In this document: in pieces, positions 16,996 to 28,514 of the stretch
Position numbering within the stretch: position 1 is the first letter of the stretch
Layout: every line of letters starts with the position of its first letter
Notes under the pieces: model-generated
Told to the model about the DNA's origin: nothing
What the model saw: only the letters and a program-made list of their open reading frames with translations
The model's database searches: none
DNA from: Pseudomonas sp. J452
GTDB lineage: Bacteria > Pseudomonadota > Gammaproteobacteria > Pseudomonadales > Pseudomonadaceae
DNA: 64,000 bases
Direction of reading: 5' to 3'
NCBI RefSeq assembly: GCF_024666525.1
Contig: NZ_CP088294.1
Location: forward strand, 744,001 to 808,000
Position numbers and translations under genes: made by a program

Positions 16996-19407
16996 ATGCG
17001 CCTGCTGAAGTTTTTCTGGTGGTCTTGTGTCGCCGTTTTTTGTGGGCTAACCCTCAGTTTCAGCGGCGCCTTCCTCTATCTTAGCCCCGGCCTGCCATCC
17101 GTCGAGTCGCTGCGCAGCATCCAGCTCCAGATTCCCCTGCGGGTCTACAGCAGCGATAACAAGCTGATTGCCGAATTTGGCGAGATGCGCCGCTCGCCTA
17201 TCCGCTTCGAGGACATCCCTCAGGACTTCATCCACGCGCTGCTGGCAGCCGAAGACGACAATTTTGCCAATCATTATGGCGTCGACTTCACCAGCCTGAT
17301 GCGCGCTGCCACTCAGTTATTATCAAGCGGCCACATCCAGACTGGCGGCAGCACCATCACCATGCAGGTGGCGAAGAACTTCTTCCTCACCAACGAACGC
17401 AGCTTCTCACGCAAGATCAGTGAAATCCTCCTGGCCCTGCAGATCGAACGAGAACTGAGCAAGAACGAAATCCTCGAGCTCTACGTCAACAAGATTTACC
17501 TGGGCAACCGCGCCTACGGCATTGAGGCTGCGGCACAGGTCTATTACGGCAAGTCGATCCGCGAGACCAGCCTGGCCCAGATGGCCATGATTGCCGGCCT
17601 GCCCAAGGCCCCATCACGCTATAACCCACTGATCAACCCCGAGCGCAGCATGGAGCGCCGCGACTGGATTCTCGGACGCATGCTCAAGCTCGGCGCCATT
17701 GATCAGGCCCGTTATGACTCCGCCGTCGCGGAGCCTGTCGCTGTCCGCCACCATGTCCAGCCGCCAGAACTGAATGCACCCTATATTGCAGAAATGGCCC
17801 GTGCAGAAATGGTCGGCCGCTATGGCAGCGACGCCTATACCGAAGGGTTCCGCGTCACCACCACCATACCCGCAGCATTGCAGGAGGCCGCCAATCAGTC
17901 CCTGCATGATGGCCTGATCAGCTATGACCAACGCCACGGCTACCGCGGCCCGGAAACCCGCCTACCCGGCCTGACCCGCGAGGCCTGGCTGCAGGAGCTG
18001 AGCAAGCACAAAAGCATTGGCGGCCTGGAGCCGATGATCGTCAGCCAGGTCGAAAAGAGTGGCATTCTGGTGCTCGACCGCAGCGGCCAGGAATCCCCGG
18101 TCGCCTGGGACAGCATGAAATGGGCACGCCCCTTCCTCAACACCAACAGCCTGGGACCGCGTCCGCAGCAGCCAGCCGACGTGGTACAGATCGGCGACCT
18201 GGTGCGCGTCGAGCGCGAAGCCAAGGACAATAATCTGCTGTTCCGCCAGATTCCGGCCGCACAGAGCGCACTGGTCTCACTCGACCCACAGAACGGCGCC
18301 ATCCGTGCCCTGGTCGGCGGCTTCTCCTTCGAGCAGAGCAATTACAACCGTGCCGCCCAGGCCAAGCGCCAACCCGGCTCCAGCTTCAAACCATTCATCT
18401 ATAGCGCCGCCCTCGACAGCGGCTTCACCGCCGCCAGCCTGGTCAACGATGCCCCCATCGTGTTCCAGGAGGCCGGCATGGATGAGGCCTGGCGACCGAA
18501 GAACGACAACAACACCTTCCTCGGCCCAATCCGCCTGCGCGAAGCCTTGTACAAGTCGCGCAACCTGGTATCGATTCGCCTGCTGCAGACCATCGGCATC
18601 GACTACAGCCTCAACTACATCAGCAACTTCGGCTTCAATAAGCAGGACTTGCCGCGCAACCTGTCGCTGGCACTCGGTACCGCCAACCTCACCCCGCTGG
18701 AAATCGCCACCGGCTGGACCGCCTTTGCCAATGGCGGCTACAAGATCCAGCCCTACCTGATCGAACGCATCGACAGCCGAGACGGCAAGGCATTGTTCAT
18801 CGCCAACCCGCCGCGCACGGCGATCAGTGCGAACAACCTGGAAGAGCAGAATGCTGTCGCGCTGTCGCAGGATCCCAATGCCGAAATAATCAAACCGGTA
18901 ATTGCCGAACAGATCGTCGACGAGCGCACTGCCTACATCCTCACCAACATGCTGCAGGACGTGATCAAGCGCGGCACCGGCCGCCGCGCGCTGGCCATGG
19001 GGCGTGGCGACCTGGCGGGCAAGACCGGCACCACCAACGAGTCCAAGGACAGCTGGTTCTCCGGCTATAACGCCGACTATGTCACCACCGTCTGGTCCGG
19101 CTTCGATCAGCCGGAAAGCCTCGGCCGCCACGAGTACGGCGGCACCGTGGCGCTGCCGATCTGGATGAGCTACATGAGCGCAGCTCTCAAGGACAAGCCC
19201 GAGCACCTGCCACCCGAGCCGGCTGGCCTGCTGACCCTGCGCATCGATCCGATCAGCGGCCGTGCCGCCTCACCTGGCGCGCCCGACGCCTACTTCGAGC
19301 TATTCAAGAGCGAGGACTCGCCGCCGCCAACCAGCGAACTGGACGGCCTGGCCATCCCAGGTAGCCCATTGCCGGCTGACGAAGCCACACCTATCGATCT
19401 GTTTTAA
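16996..19407 (+). CDS. ponA: Penicillin-binding protein 1A (bifunctional)
   Basis: An 803-residue class A PBP that polymerises glycan strands and cross-links peptidoglycan. It has an N-terminal membrane anchor (about 5-30), a GT51 glycosyltransferase domain with catalytic Glu86 in EDDNF, an OB-like insert (about 310-420), and a transpeptidase domain with the SxxK serine at 462 (SSFK) and KTGTT at 676-680. It is divergent from pilM and ends at a strong bidirectional terminator. Confidence 0.97.
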   Translation: MRLLKFFWWSCVAVFCGLTLSFSGAFLYLSPGLPSVESLRSIQLQIPLRVYSSDNKLIAEFGEMRRSPIRFEDIPQDFIHALLAAEDDNFANHYGVDFTSLMRAATQLLSSGHIQTGGSTITMQVAKNFFLTNERSFSRKISEILLALQIERELSKNEILELYVNKIYLGNRAYGIEAAAQVYYGKSIRETSLAQMAMIAGLPKAPSRYNPLINPERSMERRDWILGRMLKLGAIDQARYDSAVAEPVAVRHHVQPPELNAPYIAEMARAEMVGRYGSDAYTEGFRVTTTIPAALQEAANQSLHDGLISYDQRHGYRGPETRLPGLTREAWLQELSKHKSIGGLEPMIVSQVEKSGILVLDRSGQESPVAWDSMKWARPFLNTNSLGPRPQQPADVVQIGDLVRVEREAKDNNLLFRQIPAAQSALVSLDPQNGAIRALVGGFSFEQSNYNRAAQAKRQPGSSFKPFIYSAALDSGFTAASLVNDAPIVFQEAGMDEAWRPKNDNNTFLGPIRLREALYKSRNLVSIRLLQTIGIDYSLNYISNFGFNKQDLPRNLSLALGTANLTPLEIATGWTAFANGGYKIQPYLIERIDSRDGKALFIANPPRTAISANNLEEQNAVALSQDPNAEIIKPVIAEQIVDERTAYILTNMLQDVIKRGTGRRALAMGRGDLAGKTGTTNESKDSWFSGYNADYVTTVWSGFDQPESLGRHEYGGTVALPIWMSYMSAALKDKPEHLPPEPAGLLTLRIDPISGRAASPGAPDAYFELFKSEDSPPPTSELDGLAIPGSPLPADEATPIDLF

Positions 19408-19419
19408 GCAGGACAGACA

Positions 19420-19459
19420 CCCAATAAAAAACCCCGCAATCGCGGGGTTTTTTATTGGG
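19420..19459. terminator. Bidirectional terminator between ponA and maeB
   Basis: A perfect 18-bp inverted repeat with GC core accccgc/gcggggt around loop aatc. A-rich and T-rich arms on both sides make it a Rho-independent terminator in both directions. It lies 12 bp after the ponA stop and 7 bp from the maeB stop. Confidence 0.92.
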
Positions 19460-19466
19460 TGAGAGA

Positions 19467-20735
19467 TCAGCCGTTGAACACGTCATCCACCGACTGCAGC
19501 GGATAGTGCTTCGGATACGGCAGGGTAGCTACGCCGCTTTCAATAGCAGCCTTGGCCACCGCATCGCATACGACAGTAATCAGACGCACATCCATCGGCT
19601 TCGGAATGATGTACTCACGACCAAAGGACAGCGAAATACCGCCGTAGGCATCGCAGACTTCCTGCGGCACCGGCAGCTTGGCCAGTTCACGCAAGGCATT
19701 GGCAGCAGCGATCTTCATTTCTTCGTTGATGCGGGTCGCGCGAACATCAAGCGCACCACGGAAGATGAAGGGGAAGCCGAGCACGTTGTTGACCTGGTTC
19801 GGGTAGTCCGAACGACCAGTCGCCATGATCACATCCGGGCGCGCCTCGCGGGCCAGCTCCGGCTTGATTTCCGGATCCGGGTTGGAGCAGGCGAACACGA
19901 TAGGGTCACGCGCCATGCGCTTGAGGTCTTCAGGGCTAAGCAGGTTGGCCCCAGACAGACCGACGAACACATCGGCACCATCCAGCGCTTCGGACAGGGT
20001 GCGCTTGTCAGTCTGATGAGCGAACACCGCCTTGTACTGATTGAGGTCGTCGCGCGCGGCATGGATCACGCCCTTGCGGTCGAGCATGAAGATGTTCTCG
20101 ACCTTGGCGCCCATGCTGACCAGCAGCTTCATGCAGGAGATGGCGGCAGCACCGGCACCGAGGCAGACGATCTTGGCTTCCGGCAAGGTCTTGCCGGCGA
20201 TTTCCAGGGCGTTGAGCATGCCGGCCGCGGTGACAATGGCGGTGCCGTGCTGGTCATCGTGGAATACCGGGATATCGCACTGCTCGATCAGCGTACGCTC
20301 GATCTCGAAGCACTCGGGTGCCTTGATGTCTTCGAGGTTGATCCCGCCGAAGGTGATGGAGATACGACGCACGGTGTCGATGAAGGCCTGCGGGCTCTCG
20401 GACTCGACTTCGATGTCGAACACGTCGATACCGGCGAAGCGCTTGAACAGCACGCCCTTGCCTTCCATCACCGGCTTGGAGGCCAGCGGGCCGAGGTTGC
20501 CCAGACCGAGAATGGCGGTTCCATCGGAGATCACTGCCACCAGGTTACCCTTGCCGGTGTAGCGATAAGCCAGTTCGGCATCGCGGGCAATTTCGCGCAC
20601 CGGCTCAGCCACACCCGGGCTGTAGGCCAGGGACAAATCGCGGGCGGTGGCGGTGGGCTTGGTCAGTTCCACGCTCAGTTTGCCCGGACGGGGATGAGCG
20701 TGGTACTCGAGAGCGGCAGTTTTCAGATCAGACAT
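19467..20735 (-). CDS. maeB: NAD(P)-dependent malic enzyme
   Basis: A 422-residue cytoplasmic enzyme that decarboxylates malate to pyruvate. It has the N-terminal malic domain ([14 protein letters not shown], then [20 protein letters not shown]) and the NAD-binding domain ([18 protein letters not shown]). EKDIK-region acidic metal ligands are visible as FHDDQHGTA. It lacks the C-terminal phosphotransacetylase-like domain of long MaeB proteins, so it is the short form. The start [12 protein letters not shown] was chosen as the family start. Confidence 0.93.
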   Translation of the reverse strand: MSDLKTAALEYHAHPRPGKLSVELTKPTATARDLSLAYSPGVAEPVREIARDAELAYRYTGKGNLVAVISDGTAILGLGNLGPLASKPVMEGKGVLFKRFAGIDVFDIEVESESPQAFIDTVRRISITFGGINLEDIKAPECFEIERTLIEQCDIPVFHDDQHGTAIVTAAGMLNALEIAGKTLPEAKIVCLGAGAAAISCMKLLVSMGAKVENIFMLDRKGVIHAARDDLNQYKAVFAHQTDKRTLSEALDGADVFVGLSGANLLSPEDLKRMARDPIVFACSNPDPEIKPELAREARPDVIMATGRSDYPNQVNNVLGFPFIFRGALDVRATRINEEMKIAAANALRELAKLPVPQEVCDAYGGISLSFGREYIIPKPMDVRLITVVCDAVAKAAIESGVATLPYPKHYPLQSVDDVFNG

Positions 20736-20829
20736 GTTGGCTATTTCCGCTTTTGCTGTGAAACGCAGGCGAGCGAGCATACGCAAGAAGGCATCGCCCC
20801 ACAAGCCGAGCCGCGGGGGCTGCGACCGC

Positions 20830-22269
20830 CTACCGCACCGTTTTCAGCCAGTCACCGGGGCTCGGTTGCCCCTCTGGATAGAGGCCATTGAGCAGGCGCA
20901 AACGCACCAACTGATCGCCCTCGCCACTCATCTTCTTGCTCAGCTCATCCAGACTCTGACCCGCCTTGAACTGCTGCAGGCGCAGGCGACGCGGCTCGCT
21001 CAAGGCCTGCTCCTGCGCCTGCAAGGGCCGGAAGCTGCGCACCACCTCAAGGAAACGCTCATCCTCGCTTTCCAGGGAGGCATGCCCCTTGACCGCGCCG
21101 ATAAACAGAAAGGCCTGGCGTTCACGCGCGATCACCGCCACGCGCTTGGCCGCCGTGCCTGGCACTACGGCCGTCGCGACATCCAGGCCAGCCTGGCGGA
21201 AGTTGTTTTGCTGCACCAACTGCTGACGCCCGGCACGCTGCTGCAGGTACTGCTCGGCGCTCAGCGTCTTGGGCAGTGGCTCCAGACTCATGACCACGAA
21301 CGCCTGCTGATCGGCGCTGTGCACGATCAGCGCATCGGCGCGATTGATCAGCTCCCAGCCCTGCGGGAAGGCCAGGGTGAAATCCAGACCTGAATGGTAG
21401 AAACGCTGGCCACGACGCACGCCGGCCTCGGCCGAATCGCCGAAGGGCATCCCCTCGATATGCTTCAGGTAGACATCCCGGCCGACTTCGCCCTGCCCGG
21501 TGGCCAGCGGACTGGCAGCGGCCACCACCTGACGCAGACGTGTATCGTTGTCCGGGTGGGTATCGAACAGACCATGGTAGCCCGCCGGCGGTACCTCCTG
21601 CCCCTTGGCCTGAGCCTGGTCGCGGGCGAAGTCTTCCTGGCTCTTGAGCACCTTGACCACTTCGATCATCGCCTGCGGGTCATAGCCGCTACGCGCCAGG
21701 TACTGGGCGCCGAGACCGTCTGCCTCCAGCTCCATGTCGCGGCCGTAACCACTGACAAAGGCCCCACCCAGGGCATTGGTCAGATCGCCCGCGGCGCCGA
21801 CGCCGGTGCCGATGGCCACGGCCTGACCGAGCAGCCCCCAGGCGGTCGACTGGCTCTGCTGGCGCACGCTGTGACGCGCCGTGACATGGCCGACTTCATG
21901 GCCGAGCACTGCTGCCAGCTCGGCTTCCGAACTGAGATAGGCCATCAGCCCGCGGTGAATGTAGATATGCCCGCCCGGCAGGGCGAAGGCATTGATGTCC
22001 GGACTGTCGATCACCGTGAAGCTGTACTTCAGATAGCTGCGATGGCCGTAGCGGGCAACGCGCTCGCCGACCCGCTGGACATAGGCCTGCAGCTTCTCGT
22101 CGGCATAGCGCGGGTACTGCTTGCGGATCTCTTCGTTGTAGCGCTGGCCCAGCTCGATTTCCTGCTGCTCGCTCATCATCACGAAGTCATTGCGTCCGGT
22201 CGCCGGATTGACCGCACAACCCACCAACTGACCCAGCAACAACAGCAGCAACGCAACACGCACAATCAT
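20830..22269 (-). CDS. M48 family metalloprotease lipoprotein
   Basis: A 479-residue lipoprotein (lipobox LVGC, Cys18) with a zinc protease motif HEVGH at 124-128 and a downstream glutamate in MELEADGLGAQYL. It is a BepA/LoiP-type periplasmic protease, probably for outer-membrane quality control. Past residue 270 there is a C-terminal region with a LysM-like end (LSKKMSGEGDQLVRLRLLNG). It overlaps the nuclease gene by four bases, so the two are coupled. Confidence 0.88.
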   Translation of the reverse strand: MIVRVALLLLLLGQLVGCAVNPATGRNDFVMMSEQQEIELGQRYNEEIRKQYPRYADEKLQAYVQRVGERVARYGHRSYLKYSFTVIDSPDINAFALPGGHIYIHRGLMAYLSSEAELAAVLGHEVGHVTARHSVRQQSQSTAWGLLGQAVAIGTGVGAAGDLTNALGGAFVSGYGRDMELEADGLGAQYLARSGYDPQAMIEVVKVLKSQEDFARDQAQAKGQEVPPAGYHGLFDTHPDNDTRLRQVVAAASPLATGQGEVGRDVYLKHIEGMPFGDSAEAGVRRGQRFYHSGLDFTLAFPQGWELINRADALIVHSADQQAFVVMSLEPLPKTLSAEQYLQQRAGRQQLVQQNNFRQAGLDVATAVVPGTAAKRVAVIARERQAFLFIGAVKGHASLESEDERFLEVVRSFRPLQAQEQALSEPRRLRLQQFKAGQSLDELSKKMSGEGDQLVRLRLLNGLYPEGQPSPGDWLKTVR

Positions 22270-23066
22270 GGCAACACCTCAAGCATGGCCGCATGGCTGA
22301 GCGACAACATCCAGCGTGCCTGCCCCGGTTTTACGCCGCCCTGGCGCGCCCGGTCAACCACCCAGCCGCGCACCTCGACCTGACGCCCGTCGAGGCGCTG
22401 CAGGGCCTCGACATCAAAATAGCGCAACAGCTTGGGCGCCACCCGCAGCACCAGCGGACCGTCGAGTTCGAGCCACAGCCCACCGCGATTGCGCTGCACG
22501 CTCACCACGCGCCCGCGCACCAAGGCGAAGCCGCCTCGTTTGACTGCCTGCGGAGTGATCAACTGAGCCTGTCGCCACAGCCCGAGCCGCGCGCTGCGCG
22601 CCTGGCGCTCAGCCACCTGCTGACAGTCGACCAAGCCACTATCCGGAGCGAACGCCACCCGATAGGCCAGGCCCTCGGCCAGCAGCTGCGCTTCCAGATT
22701 ACCCCCAGCGGCATCGTAGGCATGGGCCAGGGTGCGCCCGTAGTGATCGCGCGCCGGGTCACCCTGGCGCAGGCCGACCCGCCCGTCATTGGCCGCGACC
22801 AACGCCTGCAAACGCTTACGCGCCGCCTCGGCGAAAGGCTCGGCCGGACGCCCGTCGCGAGCGCGCTCGGGCGCATTCAGGCCGATAAGGCGCACACTGC
22901 GGCCATCGGCCAGGCGCAGGGTGTCGCCGTCCACCACCCGCTCGACCTTGGCCTGCGGCAGCTTGCCTGGCGCAGGGCAGAACGCCCATACCGGAGCAAT
23001 CAGGAAGACGGAAACGAAAAAGGCGCCCACTAGGGACGCCTTTTTCAGCAGCGCGGAATAACCCAT
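22266..23066 (-). CDS. Secreted thermonuclease-family protein
   Basis: A 266-residue protein with a signal peptide (residues 1-28) and a staphylococcal nuclease fold at about 38-165 (VERVVDGDTLRL, VRLIGLNAPER, DHYGRTLAHAY). An OB-fold-like C-terminal part follows (FALVRGRVVSVQRNRGG). It is probably a periplasmic or extracellular nuclease. The ATG at 23066 has GGAAG upstream. The coding sequence for residues 8-16 is also one arm of the apparent rpmE terminator. Confidence 0.85.
   Translation of the reverse strand: MGYSALLKKASLVGAFFVSVFLIAPVWAFCPAPGKLPQAKVERVVDGDTLRLADGRSVRLIGLNAPERARDGRPAEPFAEAARKRLQALVAANDGRVGLRQGDPARDHYGRTLAHAYDAAGGNLEAQLLAEGLAYRVAFAPDSGLVDCQQVAERQARSARLGLWRQAQLITPQAVKRGGFALVRGRVVSVQRNRGGLWLELDGPLVLRVAPKLLRYFDVEALQRLDGRQVEVRGWVVDRARQGGVKPGQARWMLSLSHAAMLEVLP
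23017..23045 (-). terminator. Probable rpmE terminator inside the nuclease gene
   Basis: A hairpin with stem aaaaaggcg / cgccttttt around an 11-base loop, with a T run on the minus strand. It lies about 48 bp after the rpmE stop but within codons 8-16 of the downstream nuclease gene. Confidence 0.55.
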
Positions 23067-23092
23067 CAGGTCTTCCGTGGCAGCTCGGCCGC

Positions 23093-23305
23093 TTACTTGG
23101 CGCCGAACATGCCGAAGCGCTGCTTGAAGCGATCAACACGGCCGCCGGTATCCAGCATTTTCTGCTTGCCGGTGTAGAACGGGTGGCACTCGGAGCAGAC
23201 GTCCAGGCTCATCGGCTTGCACAGGGTGGAACGGGTCTTGATCACGTTGCCACAGCTGCAGCTTGCAACCATTTCTTCGTACTGCGGATGGATATCGGCT
23301 TTCAT
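23093..23305 (-). CDS. rpmE: 50S ribosomal protein L31 (zinc form)
   Basis: A 70-residue L31 of the zinc-binding C+ type, with cysteines in CSCGN and CSECH and the conserved [20 protein letters not shown]. It binds the 50S central protuberance and can act as a zinc store. It is divergent from priA. Confidence 0.97.
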   Translation of the reverse strand: MKADIHPQYEEMVASCSCGNVIKTRSTLCKPMSLDVCSECHPFYTGKQKMLDTGGRVDRFKQRFGMFGAK

Positions 23306-23467
23306 CGTGTTTTCCTCGGTTTAAGTGTGCCGCCACTTGGCTTGCTGCCAAGTACCGCACGGAAATAGGCCGCGGATCATACCAGAGCACGCCATCCGCG
23401 CAAGCCACCGGCCCGTCAGGGCGACGTGTGGCCGTGTTAGCATCGCCGCGTTCACTGGGAGCCTGCT

Positions 23468-25687
23468 GTGCCCGACACCATTCTACGCCTCGCCCTGCCC
23501 TCGCCGCTGCGCCGTCTGTTCGACTACCGCGCCCCCGCCGGCGTGCCGCGCAGCGCCCTGCAGCCGGGTATGCGCCTGCGCGTGCCGTTCGGTCGCCGCG
23601 AGATGATCGGCGTGCTGATCGAAGTGGTCGAGCACAGCGAAGTGCCCCTGGACAAGCTCAAGCCGGCCCTGGAACTGCTCGACCGCCGCACGCCGCTGCC
23701 ACCAGCACTGTTCAAGCTGTGTTTATGGACCGCTCAGTACTACCAGCACAGCCTCGGCGACACCCTGAGTTGGGCCCTGCCAGTGTTACTGCGTCAGGGC
23801 GAGCCGGCCGAAGCGCGCCAGGAGCGCTTCTGGCACGCAGCCCCAGACGCCGACCTCAATGACCCGCGCCTGACCCGCGCACCACGCCAGCGCGAAGCCC
23901 TGCGCACCCTGGCCCAGCACCCGCATGGCGTGGCGCATAGCCTGCTGAGCAAACTACTACTGAACAAGGACAGCCTCGACCTGCTGCTGGAAAAGGATCT
24001 GGTGCAGGTCGAAGTGCGCCGCAGCGCGCCCCTGGTGCGTCATGGTGGCTGGCTGGCACAGCCGGAACTGCCGCTCAACGCCGAGCAGCGCGCCGCCTTC
24101 GCCGCTATCCAGTCGGGCATGGACGACTTCGGCGCCTTCCTGCTGTATGGCGTTACCGGCAGCGGCAAGACCGAGGTCTACCTGCAGCTGATCCACCAGT
24201 GCCTGGAAGCCGGCAAGCAGGCACTGGTGCTGATCCCGGAGATCAACCTGGGGCCGCAGACCCTGGAGCGCTTCGCCCGCCGCTTCAATGCACGCATCGC
24301 CCTGCTGCACTCCGGGATCAACGACCGCGAGCGCCTGGACGCCTGGCTGGCGGCGCGCGATGGCGAGGCGGATATCGTCATTGGTACCCGCTCGGCACTG
24401 TTCACCCCGCTGAAGAGTCCCGGGCTGATCATCATCGACGAGGAGCACGACGCCTCCTATAAGCAGCAGGAAGGCCTGCGCTACCACGCCCGCGACCTGG
24501 CCCTGGTGCGCGCCCGCCAGGAGAACCTGCCGATCGTCCTCGGCTCCGCCACGCCATCCCTGGAAAGCCTGCACAACGCCCATGCCGGCCGCTACGCCCT
24601 GCTCAAGCTCAACCAGCGCGCCGGCGGCGCCCAGCCACCGCGCTTCCTGCGCCTGGACGTGAAGAGCCTGCCGCTCGACTCCGGCATCTCCGGCCCGCTG
24701 CAACAGGCCATCGGCCAGACCCTGGCCGCCGGCCAGCAAGTGCTGGTGTTTCTCAACCGCCGCGGCTTCGCCCCGACCCTGCTGTGTCACGACTGCGGCT
24801 GGATCAGCCAGTGCCAGCGCTGCGATGCACGGATGACCCTACACCAACGCTCCGGCGAGCTGCGCTGTCACCACTGCGGGCATGCCGAACGCCCGCCACG
24901 GCAGTGCCCGGACTGTGGCAAGGTCGACCTGCGCCCGGTCGGCGCCGGCACCGAGCGCGCCGAGGAGCGCCTGAACATCCTCTTCCCCAGCTTCCCGGTG
25001 CTGCGCATCGACCGTGACACCACGGCGCGCAAGGGCAGCATGGACAAGCTGTTCAGCACCATCAGCCGTGGCGAACCGTGCATCCTGGTCGGCACGCAGA
25101 TGCTGGCCAAGGGGCACCACTTCCCGCGCGTCACCCTGGTAGCGATCCTCGACGCCGACGGCGGCCTGTACTCGGCGGATTTTCGCGCCAGCGAGCGCAT
25201 GGCCCAGCTGATCGTCCAGGTCGCAGGCCGCGCCGGGCGCGCCGAGGAGCCGGGCAAGGTAATCATCCAGTCGCACCTGGCCGACCACCCGCTGCTGGTC
25301 CAGCTCACCGAGCAGGGCTATCCGGCCTTCGCCGAGCAGGCCCTGAGCGAGCGCCGTGGCGCCGGCCTGCCGCCCTTCGCCCACCTCGCCCTGCTGCGCG
25401 CCGAAGCGCACAAGCCGGGCCAGGCCGAAGGCTTCCTGGATGAGGCCTGCAGCTACGCCGAACAGCTGCAGCAGGAACTGCGCCTGCCCGCCATCGAGCT
25501 GCTCGGCCCTGTGCCGGCACCGATGGAACGCCGCGCCGGCCGCCATCGCGCCCAGCTGCTGCTGCAATCCAGCAGCCGCGTACCGCTGCACAAGCTGCTG
25601 GCCGCCTGGCTGCCGATTCTCGAGGCGATGCCGGGCGGCCGTGCCGTGCGCTGGTCGCTGGATGTCGACCCGATCGACCTGTTCTGA
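23468..25687 (+). CDS. priA: Primosomal protein N' (replication restart helicase)
   Basis: A 739-residue superfamily 2 helicase that reloads the replisome at collapsed forks. It has an N-terminal 3'-end-binding domain, Walker A GVTGSGKT near residue 228, DEEH near 322, a zinc-binding insert with eight cysteines around 439-490 (CHDCGW, CQRCDA, CHHCGH, CPDCGK) and a conserved C-terminal domain. The start codon is GTG. The divergent neighbour is rpmE. Confidence 0.97.
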   Translation: MPDTILRLALPSPLRRLFDYRAPAGVPRSALQPGMRLRVPFGRREMIGVLIEVVEHSEVPLDKLKPALELLDRRTPLPPALFKLCLWTAQYYQHSLGDTLSWALPVLLRQGEPAEARQERFWHAAPDADLNDPRLTRAPRQREALRTLAQHPHGVAHSLLSKLLLNKDSLDLLLEKDLVQVEVRRSAPLVRHGGWLAQPELPLNAEQRAAFAAIQSGMDDFGAFLLYGVTGSGKTEVYLQLIHQCLEAGKQALVLIPEINLGPQTLERFARRFNARIALLHSGINDRERLDAWLAARDGEADIVIGTRSALFTPLKSPGLIIIDEEHDASYKQQEGLRYHARDLALVRARQENLPIVLGSATPSLESLHNAHAGRYALLKLNQRAGGAQPPRFLRLDVKSLPLDSGISGPLQQAIGQTLAAGQQVLVFLNRRGFAPTLLCHDCGWISQCQRCDARMTLHQRSGELRCHHCGHAERPPRQCPDCGKVDLRPVGAGTERAEERLNILFPSFPVLRIDRDTTARKGSMDKLFSTISRGEPCILVGTQMLAKGHHFPRVTLVAILDADGGLYSADFRASERMAQLIVQVAGRAGRAEEPGKVIIQSHLADHPLLVQLTEQGYPAFAEQALSERRGAGLPPFAHLALLRAEAHKPGQAEGFLDEACSYAEQLQQELRLPAIELLGPVPAPMERRAGRHRAQLLLQSSSRVPLHKLLAAWLPILEAMPGGRAVRWSLDVDPIDLF

Positions 25688-25715
25688 GGCTCAATCTTGT
25701 GCTGCCCGACAGGCT

Positions 25716-25861
25716 TAGCAGGCTGTTGAAAAACTACCTGCGTTGCCATCGCGGCGTTAAAAACAGGCTCAAAATGCTCATTTACAGCTCGTAAACTGCG
25801 CTTTTTCGCCTGTTTTTGCCTTGCGCTGGCTGCCTCGCCAACGTTTTTCAACAGCCTGCTA
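25716..25861. mobile_element. TA-flanked miniature inverted-repeat element (MITE-2)
   Basis: A 146-bp non-coding element with perfect 19-bp terminal inverted repeats, tagcaggctgttgaaaaac, including the flanking TA. It is inserted 28 bp after priA. I recall similar repeats as common in Pseudomonas genomes. It shares an internal core with MITE-1. Confidence 0.8.
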
Positions 25862-25909
25862 GCCCGGATGAAATCCGGGGCACAAACCTCCCGGATTTCA
25901 TCCGGGCTA
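25860..25909. repeat. Inverted REP pair between priA and argS
   Basis: Two 20-bp perfect inverted copies of tagcccggatgaaatccggg separated by 10 bases form a strong hairpin. They directly abut the right end of MITE-2. The rest of the priA-argS space (25910-25987) shows nothing clear beyond the argS leader. Confidence 0.75.
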
Positions 25910-25948
25910 CGGGCAAAGCTTGAAGCACTGCCCTCCAGCCGCGGATAA

Positions 25949-27727
<1,779 letters not shown>

Positions 27728-28417
27728 GTGGCAGCGAAGAAGAAGCCAGCCCCCAAGCGCGGCGCCAGTCGCTACCAGGCCCCGGCGAAAAGCCCGGTAC
27801 CGGGTTGGGTGTGGCTGGCCTGCGGCCTGGTGATCGGCGGTTTCATGGTGTTCCTGTTCAGCCTCGAACCGGGCCGCGATGACGTCAAGCGCGCCAAACC
27901 CGAAGACGCCCAGCGCCCGAGCGGCGCGCAGACCACGACTCAGGCCAAGCCACAAAGCAAGCCAGAAGCAGTCAAGCCCAAGTACGACTTCTACACCCTA
28001 TTGCCGGAATCCGAGGTCATCGTGCCGCCGGAGGCCCTGCCGACCGAAAAACAGGCCGCCGAAAGCAAACCGGTCACCCCGGAAGAAGCAGCGAAGATCG
28101 ACGCCGCCCGCGCCGAAGCCCTGCTCAATGGCCAGACCCCGCCACCACCGCCGGTCATCGCCAAGGCGCCAACCAGAACCCTGTTCTTCCTCCAGGCCGG
28201 CTCGTTCCGCAAACAGGACGATGCCGACAAGGTGCGCGCGCAGATCATCCTGCTCGGCCAGAACGTGCAAGTGGAATCCGGCACGGTGCGCGAGGAAACC
28301 TGGTACCGCGTACTGGTCGGCCCGTACGCCAACCGCGAGCAGCTGGCCAGCGCACAGAAACAGCTGGCCGGCAGCGGCTTCAGCAATCTGCTGTTACAGC
28401 AACGCCAGTCGCGTTGA
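27728..28417 (+). CDS. FtsN-like SPOR-domain cell-division protein
   Basis: A 229-residue bitopic protein with a basic cytoplasmic N-terminus (AAKKKPAPKRG), one membrane helix at about 27-45, a Lys/Pro/Glu-rich linker and a C-terminal SPOR domain at about 155-225 (FFLQAGSFRKQDDADKVRAQ). It probably binds septal peptidoglycan and activates division. It starts with GTG immediately after argS, a conserved Pseudomonas pairing. Confidence 0.88.
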   Translation: MAAKKKPAPKRGASRYQAPAKSPVPGWVWLACGLVIGGFMVFLFSLEPGRDDVKRAKPEDAQRPSGAQTTTQAKPQSKPEAVKPKYDFYTLLPESEVIVPPEALPTEKQAAESKPVTPEEAAKIDAARAEALLNGQTPPPPPVIAKAPTRTLFFLQAGSFRKQDDADKVRAQIILLGQNVQVESGTVREETWYRVLVGPYANREQLASAQKQLAGSGFSNLLLQQRQSR

Positions 28418-28438
28418 TCGCCAATTTGTGAGCGGCCG

Positions 28439-28467
28439 GTTGAAAAGCCGGGCCGTTCACCCCATCT
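28439..28467 (+). promoter_or_regulatory. RpoH (sigma-32) heat-shock promoter of hslVU
   Basis: GTTGAAA at 28439-28445 and CCCCATCT at 28460-28467 are separated by 14 bp. This closely matches the sigma-32 consensus CTTGAAA-N11-16-CCCCATNT. It lies about 48 bp upstream of the hslV start, as expected for a heat-shock protease operon. Confidence 0.82.
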
Positions 28468-28514
28468 GATTCTCCATCCGGGCAACTTCGCCCCGCTGCG
28501 TGGAGACTCTCCCC

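Noticed and set aside
28500..28514. GTG start for hslV
   Set aside because: It would place five residues before the catalytic threonine. The TTG at 28515 gives the invariant M-TTIVS start.
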